Source of the DNA: Rhynchosporium graminicola
Lineage: Eukaryota; Ascomycota; Leotiomycetes; Helotiales; Ploettnerulaceae
Assembly: GCA_900074885.1 (NCBI GenBank)
Contig: FJUW01000051.1
Span: forward strand, 487,177 to 551,176
DNA length: 64,000 nt
Direction of reading: 5' to 3'
Notes under the pieces: model-generated
Databases searched by the model: none
The model's input: the letters and a program-made list of their open reading frames with translations, nothing else
Told to the model about the DNA's origin: nothing
Made by a program: the position numbers and the translations under genes
Part shown: in pieces, positions 32,907 through 45,825 of the stretch
Layout of the letters: every line of letters starts with the position of its first letter
Position numbering within the stretch: position 1 is the stretch's first letter

Positions 32907-35900
32907 TTCTAATTACTTTTACTTAATATTAGCTTAAATAGTTATAATAGCTTAAAGCGAAGAATCCTCTATTGCGTTAACTTGACCTATACTCTAAGAC
33001 GACTCTATTAGGGCCTAGATAATACCTAGCGATATACTAGTAGATGACCTTTTAGTTCTATAAGAGAAATTCCGATTACTAAAGAAATAGAACGATATCC
33101 TAGATAACCTTATAGTTAAGTACTAACGAATATTCAGCGAAGACCTTACTTAATACCCTCCGGAAGCTACTATAAGAGTACGACTCTACTAAGCTTATAT
33201 ATCCGAAGACTTTACTCTAAGTATAGGGAGAGATACTAGTCGATTAGTAGCTCCTAAAGAATTACTAATTCCGCGCTAAGATAAAGGTAAATATATAGTT
33301 CTATCGGAATATAAGGGTAGGAGCTAAAGAGAGCTTATTAAGTACTTATAGGCTTATAACTAAGTCTTCGATTACGATATTAAAAAGTACTTAACTAATC
33401 TTATTAAGATTAAATAAATAATAATACTACTCTATAAGGAACTAGCGAATACTTAGAAAAGGTTTAGGAAGTATACTTTAGATACTTTTTATAAGATAAC
33501 CTAAGAAAGTTATAAAGAGTTCCTAGCGAATCTCTAGCTACTCCCTATCTTACGAAGAGTAGCTAACTTATAGGCTTACGAGAACGCTTACTAAAGGCTA
33601 GGTTAACTAATTAGAGAGTTCGTGAATTACCTTAAAGAAAAAGAAGAATAACTCGAACCTTTTACTAAGCGTTAATTATAAAATATCTTATTTAATAAGA
33701 TCTGCCTGAAGATTCGCTAGAAAATCGTCGAGAATAGCTAAGCTAATAGACTTTAGACTTAAGATTAAGTTATTTCTACTATTACTCTTTAAGAGACTTA
33801 TACCTTATCTAGAGGTACTAATAGTAATAAAAGATAAAAGGAACTTAAAGAGTAGAAATATAAGAAGTTAAACGCGAAAAAGGATAACTCGTATAAGTAC
33901 TAGCGAAGAACTAACGATCGATAAGATAAGAGCTAATAAAGATAAGAAAATAGAAGAGATCTAAATAGTATACTTATTAAGGATTAGCTAATAAGATAAG
34001 ATATCTCTAAAGTTTAATACTACTCTTATAATAAATATAGATATATCTCTTCGAACTATCTAAAATTAAATACTAGTAATACTAAAGATAAATGCTAAGG
34101 AAAACTATAACTCGTAGTATCTTCTATATTCGGACTAGGTTTACTAGATAATAAGATAGAAATCTAAATAAAGATTCTATCTTAAAGTAAGTAGAAATCG
34201 ATAACTACTTTTATTAATAATAAAGCAGAAGATAACTTTATATTAAGACTAGTTACTAAAGAATACGAGCTTAAACTTACTAGTAAAAGACTAAGGACTT
34301 TCTAGATACTTTTATAGAATAAAAGCGTTATCTTTAGTACTATAGTCGCCTAGGTAGAGATAGCTAATTCGATTAGATAGACTAGAGTCGATACTCTTTA
34401 GCTAAGAGTTATTAATATACTAAGTATAGACCTAATATTAGAGTAGCTATAGTTAGAGGATATAGATCCTCGGATTAGCTTTAAGAATAAGTAGTAGAAG
34501 TTCCCTTATAATTTAAAGGACTTTAATAGCTTTAATATTATAATACCTCGAGCTTTTACGACTCTTATTAATATATAGAAATCTCCTATATAAGCTATAA
34601 TACTTAACTTACGTATAATACGCTAGATAAATACTAGCGATACGCTTACTATTCCCTCTATATATAATAACTTTAAGGATATATTCTCTAAGGAGAAAGG
34701 AAGCGAGCTACCCCTATTAAAGGGCTATTAATACGCTATCGAGTTAGAACTAGGATTAAAGATACCTTATTCTCTAATCTATAATCTCTCTAAGAAGGAA
34801 CTAGAGGTTCTCCGGGAATACCTCGACTTATTAGAGGCAAAGAGTTAGATAAGGAAGAATAAGAGTCCTATATATATACTTATTCTTTTTATACTTAAGA
34901 AAAATAATAGCTTTCGATTATATATCGATTACTAAGCTCTAAATAAAATTATAATTAAGGATTAGTACCTTCTACTATTAATTAGCGAAACGCTAGATAA
35001 GCTCCGGGATACTAGAGTATTTACTAAACTAGACTTATAAAACGCTTACTATTATATCCGAATTCGCTAAAGTAATAAATAGAAGACTATATTTCGTACC
35101 TAATATAAGTATTATAAGTATTAAGTTATACTATTTAGATTATTAAACGTACTAGCGACTTTCCAGGTATTTATTAATAATACGCTAGTAGGCCTTATCG
35201 ATATTACTTATATTATATCTCTTAATAATATCCTAATCCATTCTACTGATTTATTATAATATAAATAATACGTCCGCTAAGTACTAGAGAGACTTTAGTA
35301 TATAAACTTCTTTATTAAGTTATTAAAGTGCTCTTTTAATACTAAAAGTATAGAGTTTCTAGGATATATTATCTTCTTAGCTAGTATTTTAATAAATATA
35401 AGCTAGATAGATACTATAGGGAATAGCTAGAGCTTAAAAGTATTAGAGATATATAAGTCTTTATCAGTTTTATAAACTTCTACTAGCGATTTATTATAAG
35501 GTTCTTAGCGATTACCTAACCTCTAATAAGTTTAATAAGTAATAAGAAGAAAAGGTAACTTACTCTTACTTTTAGATAGAGTACTATAGAAAGGGAGGCT
35601 TTTAATATATTAAAAGATACGTTTACTATAATACTTTTTCTTATATACTTCGATCTACTGAAGCTAAGAAAGCTAGAGACTAATACTTCTAGGTTTACTA
35701 TCGCGGGAATTCTCTTCTAGCCTAGAGAGTAGCTAGCGAAAGAAAGGGAAAAGGCTATCTAGTACCTTATCGCGTTCTTTAGTAAAAAGCTAGAACCTGC
35801 TGAGTTGAATTATAAAGTAAATAACTAAGAACTCCTTATAATTATTAAGTGTTTTATATACTAGAGGTATTACTTTAAAGGTAGTATAGCTCTAGTTAAA

Positions 35901-37930
35901 GTATTAATAGACTATAGTAACCTCTATTATCTTATAACTATAACGGTATTAAGCCGGCGATAAGCTAGATAAGCTCTGAAGCTATCTAAGTATAACTTTA
36001 TATTAAGTTATAGATAAGGGAAAAACAATCCCGCTAATAAACTATCGAGAAGGCCTAATTATAAGCTAGCGAAAGATAAGGAAAATATTATACTTCTTAC
36101 TTTATAAAATAAGCTACGAAGTATAATTAAAGATAAGTTAATTTATATACTTAGTAAAGCTAGCGATATAATAAAGAGTAACTAGCGTCCGAACGATAGT
36201 ATATCGTACTAGTTAACTCGGATTCTATAACTTACTAATAATACTTCTTTAAAAGGAGTATCGATCGAGGCTATAGATATAACCTCTATACTTAACTAGC
36301 GATATATACCTATAAAGCTTAATAGTTTATAGAACTTATTTAGAGGTCTGGATACCCTCTTAAGAGGCGCTAGCGAGAAGCTGGGCGCTAGCTAGTATAG
36401 CTATAGATATACTATACTACAGTTTTTTATAGTAAGAATTATAAGAACTAAAATAGTAAACTCTGAATTAAACTTACTTCTCTTAACGCTTATAAAGCTA
36501 TAGAAAAGAGACGCCTTTACTATTAAGAAGTTAGCTAGATTACAGAAAACCGGAGATATAGATTAGAGTATTAATAGTAAAGAGCTACTTAGATACTAGC
36601 GAAAGGCTTACGTTCCTCTAGACGAAGCTATCCGTAGTAAAATTATAAAGATATACTATAATAATCTAACTATAGGCTATTTTAGTTAAGATAAGATACT
36701 AAAGCTTATCTAGCGAAAGTACTATTAGCAGAAGATAAAGCTAGATATTAAAGAATATATTAAAAGTTGCGATATTTATTAAAAGATAAAAGCAAGAAGA
36801 ATAAAGATAGCTAGCGAGATATAAGCGCTTAGCTAGCTAAGTAAGCTATTTAAGTCTATAACTATAGACTTTATTATAGATCTACTACCTTATAAAGGGA
36901 GCTCTATAAGAAGAATCTCCGATAGTTTACTAGTAATTATTAATAGGTATACTAAAGATATAGAGTATATTCCTTACTTAAAGATAATTAATACGCTAGG
37001 CTTAGCTCAGCTATTTATCGACTATTAGTTCAAAGACTATAGATTATCTGTAGTTATTATTACTAATAGAGGTTCTGTTTTCACTTCTAAGTTCTAGTAA
37101 GAGATATGCTTCTACCTCTGAATAATAAGAGGTCTTTCGATAGCGTTTTACTTATCAACTAATAAGTAAATAGAATAATAAAACTAAGCTATAGAAGTAT
37201 AACTTTAGTATTTCGTATACTATCTTTAAGACGATTAGGTAGATCTATTGCTTATAGCGAAGTTCGCGTATATAAATATATATTATAAGGCTATTAGAAT
37301 AACTCTAAATAAAGCTAAGTATAGAATTACGTTAGATAATTACTAGAGTATCGAGGACGATCCTATAAGAGAGGAGATACTTACTACTAAAGAAAGAGTA
37401 GAAGAAATAGTTAAGAAACGCTAAGAGTTAGAGAATAGCTAGCGAAGAACTAAAGAAATCTAAGCGAAGTAGTATAATAAGAACTATCGACTAGTTAAAT
37501 TCAAAGTAGATTAATAAGTCCTACTCTTAGTAAAGAATATTAAAACTATTCGATCGAGCAAGAAGCTAAACTACTAATTTCTAGGGCTATTTAAGATCAG
37601 CGAAAGAATTAGAAAGTAAGTATATCGATTGGATTTACTTTCTAAGTATAATTAGCTATATAACGTCTTCTATATCTTACTATTAGAACTATACTAATAA
37701 AAGCCCGGCGAGTTAGCAGAAGTTATCTAATCTAACCTTATCGATAGCGAAGAATCATAGGAGATCGATTCCTTATTAGACTAGCGAGTAGTTAGAGGGA
37801 GAGAATAATTCTTAGTAAGATAAAAGGAGTTTACTTCTACTTATAATTCTTAAGAGCTAAAAGAAAACCTCTAGGGACTCTAGAACGAAATTAAAGCTCT
37901 GAAAAATCAAAACGCTATAGAAAGACTAGC
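32907..37930 (+). pseudogene. Gypsy gag-pol-chromodomain relic (element D)
   Basis: Gag lies at about 33000-33950 and ends in a decayed zinc knuckle (YYSYNKYRYISSNY near 34018, originally CCHC). Protease follows. RT reads IYNNFKDIFSKEKGSELP (34660), KKNNSFRLYIDY (34900), FTKLDL (35020) and the active site as SLNNILIH (35220), both Asp lost. RNase H lies at about 35660-35900 and integrase at about 36600-37340 with FIIDLLPYKG and ITNRGSVFTSKF. A chromodomain at about 37750-37890 reads EIDSLLD-RVVRGREQFLVR and then FTSTYNS-EL. Chromodomains of this class bind methylated histone H3 and direct integration to heterochromatin (known for chromoviruses). All functions are broken by RIP stops. Confidence 0.85.
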
Positions 37931-38594
37931 GAAACGCTAGCGAAAGTGAAATAATACTTATAAAAAGATATATACTTTTCTGTTTTTTCTTATAGGGTTT
38001 TATAGTTTTAAAAGTATATTAGAGATTATAAATCTAATAGAGGTCCTAAATAAAAAAGAAGTTTTATTATCTATACGGATCGCTAGTAAACTAGCTCTCG
38101 CTAGATAAACTCTAAGATATCGCTAAAGAAAGTTTACTTAGTAACTTCCTAATTAGTAGTATCTATATCTTTATCTGCGACTTCCTCTTTATTAACCTCT
38201 AGCTATATATCTAGTAAAGCTACTTATAGAAAGAATCTAGTATAAATAGTATAGAAGTCTTTCGCTGAAGATTAGTAGGGAACTCGCTGAAGAGAGTGAT
38301 TTATACTATACGAAAACTACGAATTTCCTTTAGAAGAGTAGTATTTATAATATTAATAGTAGTAGTAACTTTAGCTGTAGAGCGTAGTATATACCTAGAT
38401 ACCTTAGAGATCGCTAACATAATACTAGAGGATAGCTCGGTATTAGAATTAATAACTAGCTTCTAAGGAGATTTAATAGCTATAGTATTACTAACTTTAG
38501 AAGTATAATTAGCCCGCTTCTTCTCTATATTAAAGTATACCTAAGTAATCTTTAATACTTCTCCGGAACTCTTACTTATTACTACTTTTAAAGC

Positions 38595-39221
38595 TGTGGA
38601 AATTGAAGGTGGAAATCAGCCAAAAGGTCAGAATAATAGGTGATCAATTTGACTTGCTTTGATTGCTTGAAGAGAGCTAACTACAGGAGAGATTCTAGCT
38701 ACTTATATAGCTATGTGAGCTCTCTAGAATATTCTATACTACGTAATACAGAACTCCATAGAAGAAGACACGTATACTATAGAATCATACTACGTCAGTA
38801 GTACGTCAGTAGAAACCTCTAGAAGTACGATATACGTACTAGAGAGTAGTAGAACTCTATCGAGAACCTTCATNATATTCTATACTACGTAATACAGAAC
38901 TCCATAGAAGAAGACACGTATACTGTAGAATCATACTACGTCAGTAGTACGTTAGTAGAAACCTCTAGAAGTACGATATACGTACTAGAGAGTAGTAGAA
39001 CTCTATCGAGAACCTTCATGGTAACTCTAATAGAGTATGCAGGGTACAGGCTATTGACAAGGTACAGGGTGTAGGTGCCAGGTACAACAAGTTACATGCG
39101 CAGGGTACTGAACCAGGTACTAAAACCATGTACTGACAAGGTACAGGGTGTGTATACCAATGCAGGCAAAACTGCCCAAGGTACTGGTAAACTGACCAAG
39201 GTACTGGTTACAAATCCAACA
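38595..39221 (-). mobile_element. Solo LTR of the F family in element D
   Basis: 627 bp, reverse complement of the F LTR (18993-19457), flanked by perfect duplication aaagc (38590-38594 and 39222-39226). It is 162 bp longer, mostly through an internal duplication. It keeps abundant CA and TG inside a heavily mutated host, so it arrived after, or escaped, the main RIP rounds. A solo LTR forms when the two LTRs of an element recombine. Confidence 0.92.
38729..39019 (-). repeat. 145-bp tandem duplication with an N at the junction
   Basis: Copies at 38729-38873 and 38875-39019 are nearly identical and are separated by a single N at 38874. The F LTR at 18993-19457 has one copy. The N suggests an assembly join, so the duplication may be artificial. 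Confidence 0.85.
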
Positions 39222-40014
39222 AAAGCTATATCTTATAGTTAGCTAAGAATACTTATTAGGATAGCTAGAACCTCGCTGGCTATTAGCTAAGTATTCGCTA
39301 AAGAGAGGAAATTTATACTTATATCCTCGTAAGATTTACCCTTCTTAATATAGTCTATATACTTACTAGTAATAGAGTTAGAAGCTAAAGTGCACTTTAA
39401 CTCAGGGAATAAAGTATACTCGCTAGCGTATCGCAGGTAAGTCTCCGGACGCGGTATCTCCTTATTTACCTTAGTATAAGCTTTCGACTTTATCTGCGTA
39501 TTCTTTCGACTAGTATAAAGGGTCTTATCGTAATAAGCAGAAGAGCTACTATCTTAGCTTAGCTCGCCTTTAGTATCCTCGTTATTATCTTCGGCTTACT
39601 AACGCTTAGTTGATAACCCGCTAGCGACTACGGTTTTTCCCTTATTAATAAGGGTAAAAGTATTACTAGAAGGAAGAGTATCTTTAAGCGAACTACTAGC
39701 GGCGCGCTTACGAAGGTTCTTTTTAAGAGCTAAAAGGTCTAGTTAGTAGTATCTAGCGCATCAGGTTTATAACTTACGTATAGTATTATTATTATTAGTT
39801 ATTTAAAGAGGGAGAGAAGAGAGAAAGTTAAGAGTTATATAGAGGAGTTACCTAGCGCTATACCCTGTATTCCAGCCTTACTAATAATAAAGAAGAAATA
39901 GAACAAAAGTGAATCCTGAAAGGAATACCTCGCTAGCGCCTCGCTGAAGTATCATTAGCTAGGGTATTTTAATACCTTTACTTCTAGGACAGAAGTATTT
40001 AAGAGGGGAGATAT

Positions 40015-40196
40015 TATAATAAGTCTATACGCCTAGTGCCTCCTACTCCTATATTTCAGAATTAGAGAGGAAGGAAGAACCTTCTCTCTTTAGTAATTAG
40101 TTTCTATATTAACTAGATTATTACTAGCGAACCTCCAGTGACTATTCTACTATTCTATTATGCCTATTTACCTCAGCGTATCAAGTGATCATTATA
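40015..40196 (+). repeat. 3' LTR of D
   Basis: 182 bp, TATAATAAGTC...CATTATA; preceded by the polypurine tract, followed by cggat. Confidence 0.93.
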
Positions 40197-40201
40197 CGGA
40201 T

Positions 40202-40428
40202 ACTCTATAGTAGAAATAGAGCTTTTTCTTATAGTATCTCTCTTATTTAGCTATATCTACTTATTTAGCTCTTTATTTACTATCAGAATTATTATAAGCT
40301 CTATTATTCTTTTCTTAGTTTCCTACTATACTCGCTATTACTATTACTATATCTTTATTAGTATTAACCTTAGCTTTTATAAGGGCCTTCTAGGGACGTA
40401 TATAGTCTGTTATATTTATCCTAGAGTC
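40202..40428 (-). pseudogene. Fragment of B between D and E (protease/gag region)
   Basis: A 227-bp piece of element B bounded by the duplications of D (cggat) and E (cttat). Its place between RT (30933-32719) and the 5' end (46009-46905) means it should encode the end of gag or protease. No motif is readable after RIP. Confidence 0.55.
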
Positions 40429-40433
40429 CTTAT

Positions 40434-40611
40434 TGTCGCAAGGTTACGTTGATCTTCAGAGTAAGGCATAGAGTAGTTGAATGATATTAGTTGCATTGCA
40501 GTACTAATTACTATAGAGAGTCGACAGAAGATATTATCTAGGAATATCCGCACGGACTATGCACGTGACTACAGTCACCTGATCCATACCAAGACCCATA
40601 TCCTCGTAATA
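40434..40611 (-). repeat. 3' LTR of E
   Basis: 178 bp; contains the stem GTGACT/AGTCAC around AC (40565-40578). Confidence 0.94.
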
Positions 40612-40639
40612 TACCCCTCTGTAGAGATACTATAAAGTC

Positions 40640-43600
40640 GGTAAATTCTACAGGTATAAGTGATCTAATTTCCTATAATTAGTCGATTATACTATCGTAT
40701 ACGTACGTATAGTGATACCCCTAGAGACTAGAACTATGCCTCGATATCATATGAACTAGATAAACCCTAGGTTCCGTAATTCCTTTAAGATAGTCTGCCT
40801 TCCCGATTAATATCTATACCCCTTATTCCAAGTATAAAACAGTTATATTCAGTATTACTATAAAGGCCTTAAGGTCTTATAAGCTAAGTGGTTTAGTGAA
40901 ACTATCTGCCGCGTTCTCTTTTAAGGGTATATACTAAGGGTCTAAATAACCTCTGGCGACCTCCTAGCGAAAGTAGTAGAATTTGATATCGATATGCTTA
41001 ATACGTTAGTATAATTCAGGGTTCTCCGATAGAGATAAAGCTCCCTGATTATCGCACTGCATCTCCATACTCCTAGAGTCTAGGTTATTATAGCCTAGCT
41101 CCTTTAGTACTTAGCGTATCTATAATACTTCTCTAGTAAAGGCGCATATAGCTATATACTCTGCTTCCGTAGAGGTAAGAGCTACAGTAGTCTATCGCTT
41201 TGAAATAGCTGAGAAAACACCTCTTATAAGGAAGAAATACACTCCGGTATACGATACTCTATCGATTCGGTTACCGGCCTAATTAGAGTCGCAGAAACCT
41301 CTTAATTTCATCTTCTCTCTATCGGTAACGTCTCCTCCGTAAGTCGTAGCGTAATAATTCGTATCTTATAGGTACGTAAGTACTCTCTTAGCGCTCGTAA
41401 GGTATTAAGGTAATAGATTTATCAGAAATTATAATAGTATAAAGCAGTAGTATAGTATATCCTAGCGAGTATAAGCTAAGTACTATAAACTACTATAAAG
41501 CTATTAATATAGCTTAATTTCTTATAGAGTAACTACTCCCTTGAATTTAACTATAGAAACCTTTGAACTAGTAGTAAAGGGCGTATCAGCGCTCTTATAG
41601 TTAGTTATTCTAAATCGATCTAATATCTTATCGATATACGTATCTTAGTAAAGAGAAATCGTCTTCTTCTCTCTATCACGTATAATTCTGACGCTAAGGA
41701 AGTATTTAGCTAGTCTAGCTAGTAGAATATCGAATATAGTAAGAATCTTCTTCTTAAGCTCTTTAAGAGCTATTCCAGCCTTTGAGATAACTAGAAAATC
41801 GTTAATATAAGTAATAATAATTATTCTGGTTTCTTAGTTGATATATACGTAATTATCGGTTTATAAAGGTATAAAGTCGATAATACCGAACTCCTTACGT
41901 AAGGTCTCTTACTAGAGACGTGGAGACTGCTTCAGACCGTATAAAGCCTTTAGTAAGAGCATATATTTATCGTCTATGAGTATACGCCCAAATTATCTAT
42001 AAAATAGCGGTAATTTGACGTATATCTAGGTATCGGCTTTACTATATAAGAATACTATTACTATATTAAACTATTCGACTTCTAAGTCGTACTCCGCTGT
42101 AACTACTAAGCCTATCTTCTAAGTAGAAGATTTACAGACTCCGGTATATATCTGATCGTAATCGTGACTAAAACATTACGTATAACCTTAGACTATAAAT
42201 CTAACCTTATATTTATCGATTTTACTATCTATATCTCTCTTAGTCTTGAAAACTAGACGAGAACCTAGTACTCTACACCTTTTTAGCATATCAGAGCGAC
42301 TTATAGATTTCTAAGTCGACTTCTCTTTAAGAGATCGGTATTCCTTAATAATCGCCTTCTTCTATTCTAGCTAATCAGCTCTCTTCATAGCCTGATCCAA
42401 AGTAGTCGGATCATCTAAGAATAGAGACTCTTCTTAAGCTATATAAAAGGCGAGTCGATACTAACTAGTACTCTCTAGTACTTCTTCTAATAGAGAGATA
42501 GCATAGGAGTAGCTATTATTTAGTTCCAGGGTTACCTTAGGCGTCGAAATTAGAATCGGATTATTATAGCTAGAACGTATAGCTCTAGGGACGTACTCCG
42601 GCATATAGTTCTTAGATCCAGGAGGCCTACTATACTTCTTTTGTATAGTAATTTGCTCCGGAATATCGACCTCTAGTGCTAGAACTTCGTTCTTAACTAT
42701 AGACTCGGTATCTTCTGTACTATCGATTTCGACTTCGGAATCCTTATCTTAGCTTATGATACCTGTATCAGGAGTAGTAGCGCTAGTAACCTCGACGTCT
42801 TGATTTTAACTTAAAGTATCGATAGAATTATTACTCCTAGTTTGAGGTACTATTATAGTGTCTTCTTCGTGAGGTTCTATAACTAAACTATCTTTATCAA
42901 ATCGTAGATAAGAGGTACGAACTACCTTTCTATTAACTAGGTATCTATAGATATTATAACCTTTAAATCCTACTAGAATACCCTTTTTAGCTCTAGGAGC
43001 TACCTTATAGCTCTAGACTCTCTTCTCCTTATTAATTAGTATAAAGATAAGATATCCTAATATACGAAGATACTTAATAGAGGGAGTATAGTTTACCTCT
43101 AGTTTAATATCGTCCTAGAAGCACTTAAAAGGAGTCTTCCCTTCTACTCTAGAAGTAGAAGTAAGGTTAGCGATATATATATAGGCGAGTAGAATTTCCG
43201 GCTATATATAGTCAGGTATATTCTGGTCTACTATAACTATACGTACTTTCTCGATAATCGTATGTATAGAGCGTTCAGCTCTTCTATCTTACTCTAGAGT
43301 ATACGGAGTAGACTCCTCTAGTAGTATTCTAAGGTAGTTAGTAAGCTCTTTTATCTAAGAGGGAGAGTACTCCTTACCCCCGTTATATCTCTATACCTTA
43401 ATTTTACAGTAATACTATATTTCGGCTAACTTAATTAGCTTTTGATTAGCTAAGTATATATCCGACTTCTTAGCGTAAGTAAAAGCCTACTTTCTAGTCG
43501 AATAGGCGCATGAGAAGATAGAGGCGTAAGAGTAACTATTAAACCCCTTAGGTTTAAGGTATACTACGTCTATATGAATCTCCTCTATAGATCTGGAAGG

Positions 43601-45800
43601 TCGTGCACGTGCAGATACCTTATTAACCTTCCGAATAGGTCGGCCTTTCTCATATAGTACGTAAAAGCGAGTTCTACTAGTCTTAAGCTCTATAAACTTC
43701 ATACTAGTAACTATGGATTAAGTGCGTCGTACCACGTTAAAGCTAGCGTAATATATACGTCTATACTAAAGCTCTATATCGACTGTAGCTTACTCTACTG
43801 CTATAAGTAAGCTTAAACCCGGAAGGCTAGTATACCCTGCGCCGGAGGTCGTCTCTTCTTTAATAATAAATAGATTCTTATTAATTATATAGATCTCCTT
43901 CTCCTTAGATATATAGAGAACAGAACTACGCAAATAACCTCCTAATTTATTCAATTTAGAACCGGAGTATAGGCAGACTAGCGACTACGGGATATATAGT
44001 GTATTATAGCACTCCAATATACGTACTATACTATCGGTCTTTATCGCCTTAATCGTATAACTTCTAATCCCGGTAGGGCGTAATAGCCTATTAACGGTAA
44101 GCATATAGGGTAAGTCGTCTTTTAGCGTATATAAGGTAAATTTAGAAAAGTCGTTAGATATATGCTCTATAGCGCCGGTATCGAAGAGCTATCGTGACTT
44201 ATTATAATAAGAGAATATAGCTATAGAAGCCGTAATAGTAGAGAAACACAGTAAAAGGGCTACGCCGAAGATATTACTATCGTCAGAATCGTTATCCTTC
44301 TTCTTTCTACTACTAGTCTTCTTCTTATTAGTCTTATTAGTCTTACTCTCTCCCTCTTTCTTCTTTAGCTATTCGGCATGCGGGATCTACTTCTTTCTAG
44401 ACTTCTCCTCAAACTCCTTCTTCTTTTGTTTATTAATAATAAAATAGTTCTCTAGAGTATGCTTTAGCGATATCTGTTTATAGTGCTTATAAGTCGGCCT
44501 AGCATCCTTACTAGCCGGCTTAGTAGCTCCTCCGCCGCTTCCTTTCTTAGGTATAGACTTATTGCTATATAGAGCTTAATCTGCTATCTTTCCAGTAGAG
44601 TCACTCGCTCTTACCTTATTAGTAATATCTTCGATTAAACTAACTAAAGTTACTTCTGATTTAGCCTTCTCAGTCGTATCTAGGTTATTACTAGAAGAAA
44701 CTCTTAAGAGAGAACGTTATCTTTAAGCATATATAGGCAACTTCTCTGAAACTAAAGAAATAAATATAATTAGATACTATACCGGAGGTAGAGCTATTAT
44801 TAAAGTCTCTAATTTAATAATTAAGAGCTTAAAAGCGATAATAAACTTCTCTAAGGAGTTAAAATTATTATACTAGAGCTTAATATAATCTTATATAGCG
44901 TTATACACTAGTATATTACTACCTCCTTCGTACTGCGCCTATAAGGCCTCCCATATATCTAATACAGTAGTTTTACTAGTTATATACGCGAGAGGTCCGG
45001 CCTTATAATTCAGCGTGATTACTAGCTTCATTTAACTCTCTCTAGACTCCTAATCTTACTACTTCTTAAGAGCTTTATTATCGACCTCGTCATCCTATTC
45101 GTCTACCTCTTTAGGCACGTAGTCACGAGATTTAACATTAAGAAACTTACTAATTCTATTAGTTTTAGTAATATTCAGTACCTTATCTCTCTATTCCGTA
45201 TAGTTCTCTTCTCCCTTAAGCTTATAGCTATCTACTAAGTTCAAAGACATAGAGCTACTTATCTTCTTGCGTTTATATAGCTCTAGCGTAGTCGTAGTAA
45301 TAAGTTCCGATTCCGGGTCTTCCGGATCCTCCTCTAGATAGTCCTAGGACGTCGAATTAGTATCTGCAGGGGGTAAATCAGGTATATTTTGAGTCCTAGG
45401 GACTTGGGTAGTAGCTTCCGGCGCTAGCGCGGAAAACTCTGCACCTCGAGATACGATAATTTCGGAATCGTCGACTTTAACTACTATACGAGTACGAGTA
45501 TTAAGTACTATACGGCTTACTTATAGTAAAGACTCTTCAATAGAGCTAGAGTTATCAGAGTATACTTCTTCGACTTCTTCTAATAATAGCGTAGGTGCGA
45601 TAGCTGAAGAACTCTCTCTACTAGCACTCTGCGCGATTGTATTTACTATAGAAAGACGCGCTAGTTTAACTGACTATACGCGTATACTATACCTTAATCG
45701 GAAGCTCGCAACTTAAATCTCTACCCTTTTAGTACTAAGAAACAGTTCGACGCTTACTATCAAGAATCATAGTACTACTGCTTCTTTAAGTACTACTCTA
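40640..45800 (-). pseudogene. Copia gag-pol relic (element E)
   Basis: From right to left: Gag with LNLVDSYKLKGEENYTE (near 45240-45190), zinc knuckle like PTYKHYKQISLKHTLENYF (near 44500-44450, originally CxxC...H...C), aspartic protease with intact DTGA in LFDTGAIEHIS (near 44190-44160), integrase start HIDVVYLKPKGFNSYSY (near 43585-43535), RT with the active site as TYINDFLV (near 41815; YVDD changed to YIND) and RNase H with GFCDSN (near 41290). A 71-codon stretch (43487-43702) is free of stops. The order gag, PR, IN, RT, RNase H is diagnostic of Copia. Scattered stops and the lost RT Asp make it inactive. Confidence 0.88.
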
Positions 45801-45812
45801 CTTCTAGCTATC

Positions 45813-45825
45813 GGGGCTCATAACC
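45813..45825 (-). promoter_or_regulatory. Primer-binding site of Copia E (half-tRNA type)
   Basis: Directly after the 5' LTR, on the minus strand, stands GGTTATGAGCCCC. It is complementary to the anticodon stem-loop of initiator tRNA-Met (GGGCTCATAACC around the CAU anticodon), the priming mode known for Drosophila copia and Ty5 rather than 3'-end priming. Confidence 0.75.

Larger units (their letters stand above)
38290..39782 (-). pseudogene. Antisense open frame between pol and 3' LTR of D
   Basis: On the strand opposite gag-pol one frame is largely open from about 39782 (ATA, probably a RIP-changed ATG followed by Arg-Lys-Leu) to a TAA near 38300. It is interrupted only by the solo F LTR, and the frame is continuous across that LTR once one aaagc copy is removed. 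Readable pieces include LDLLALKKNLRKRAASSSLK, KTLYTSRKNTQIKSKAY, PRPETYLRYASEYTLFPEL, SKYIDYIKKGKSYEDISINF, SSGEVLKIT and VYFNIEKKRANYTSK. In the 295 bp left of the solo LTR only two stops precede the terminal one, both TAG at likely Trp codons. The predicted protein of about 285 residues is basic and has no family I recognise. It could be an accessory protein or a captured host gene. Confidence 0.55.
32725..40196 (+). mobile_element. Chromodomain Ty3/Gypsy element D with antisense ORF
   Basis: 182-bp LTRs (32725-32906 and 40015-40196) with perfect duplication cggat (32720-32724 and 40197-40201). A purine tract AAGAGGGGAGAT directly precedes the 3' LTR. Total 7472 bp; 6840 bp once the solo F LTR (38595-39221) is removed. 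Genes in plus orientation are gag, zinc knuckle, protease, RT, RNase H, integrase and chromodomain. Between chromodomain and 3' LTR is a further 1.4-kb region with a minus-strand frame. Confidence 0.95.
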
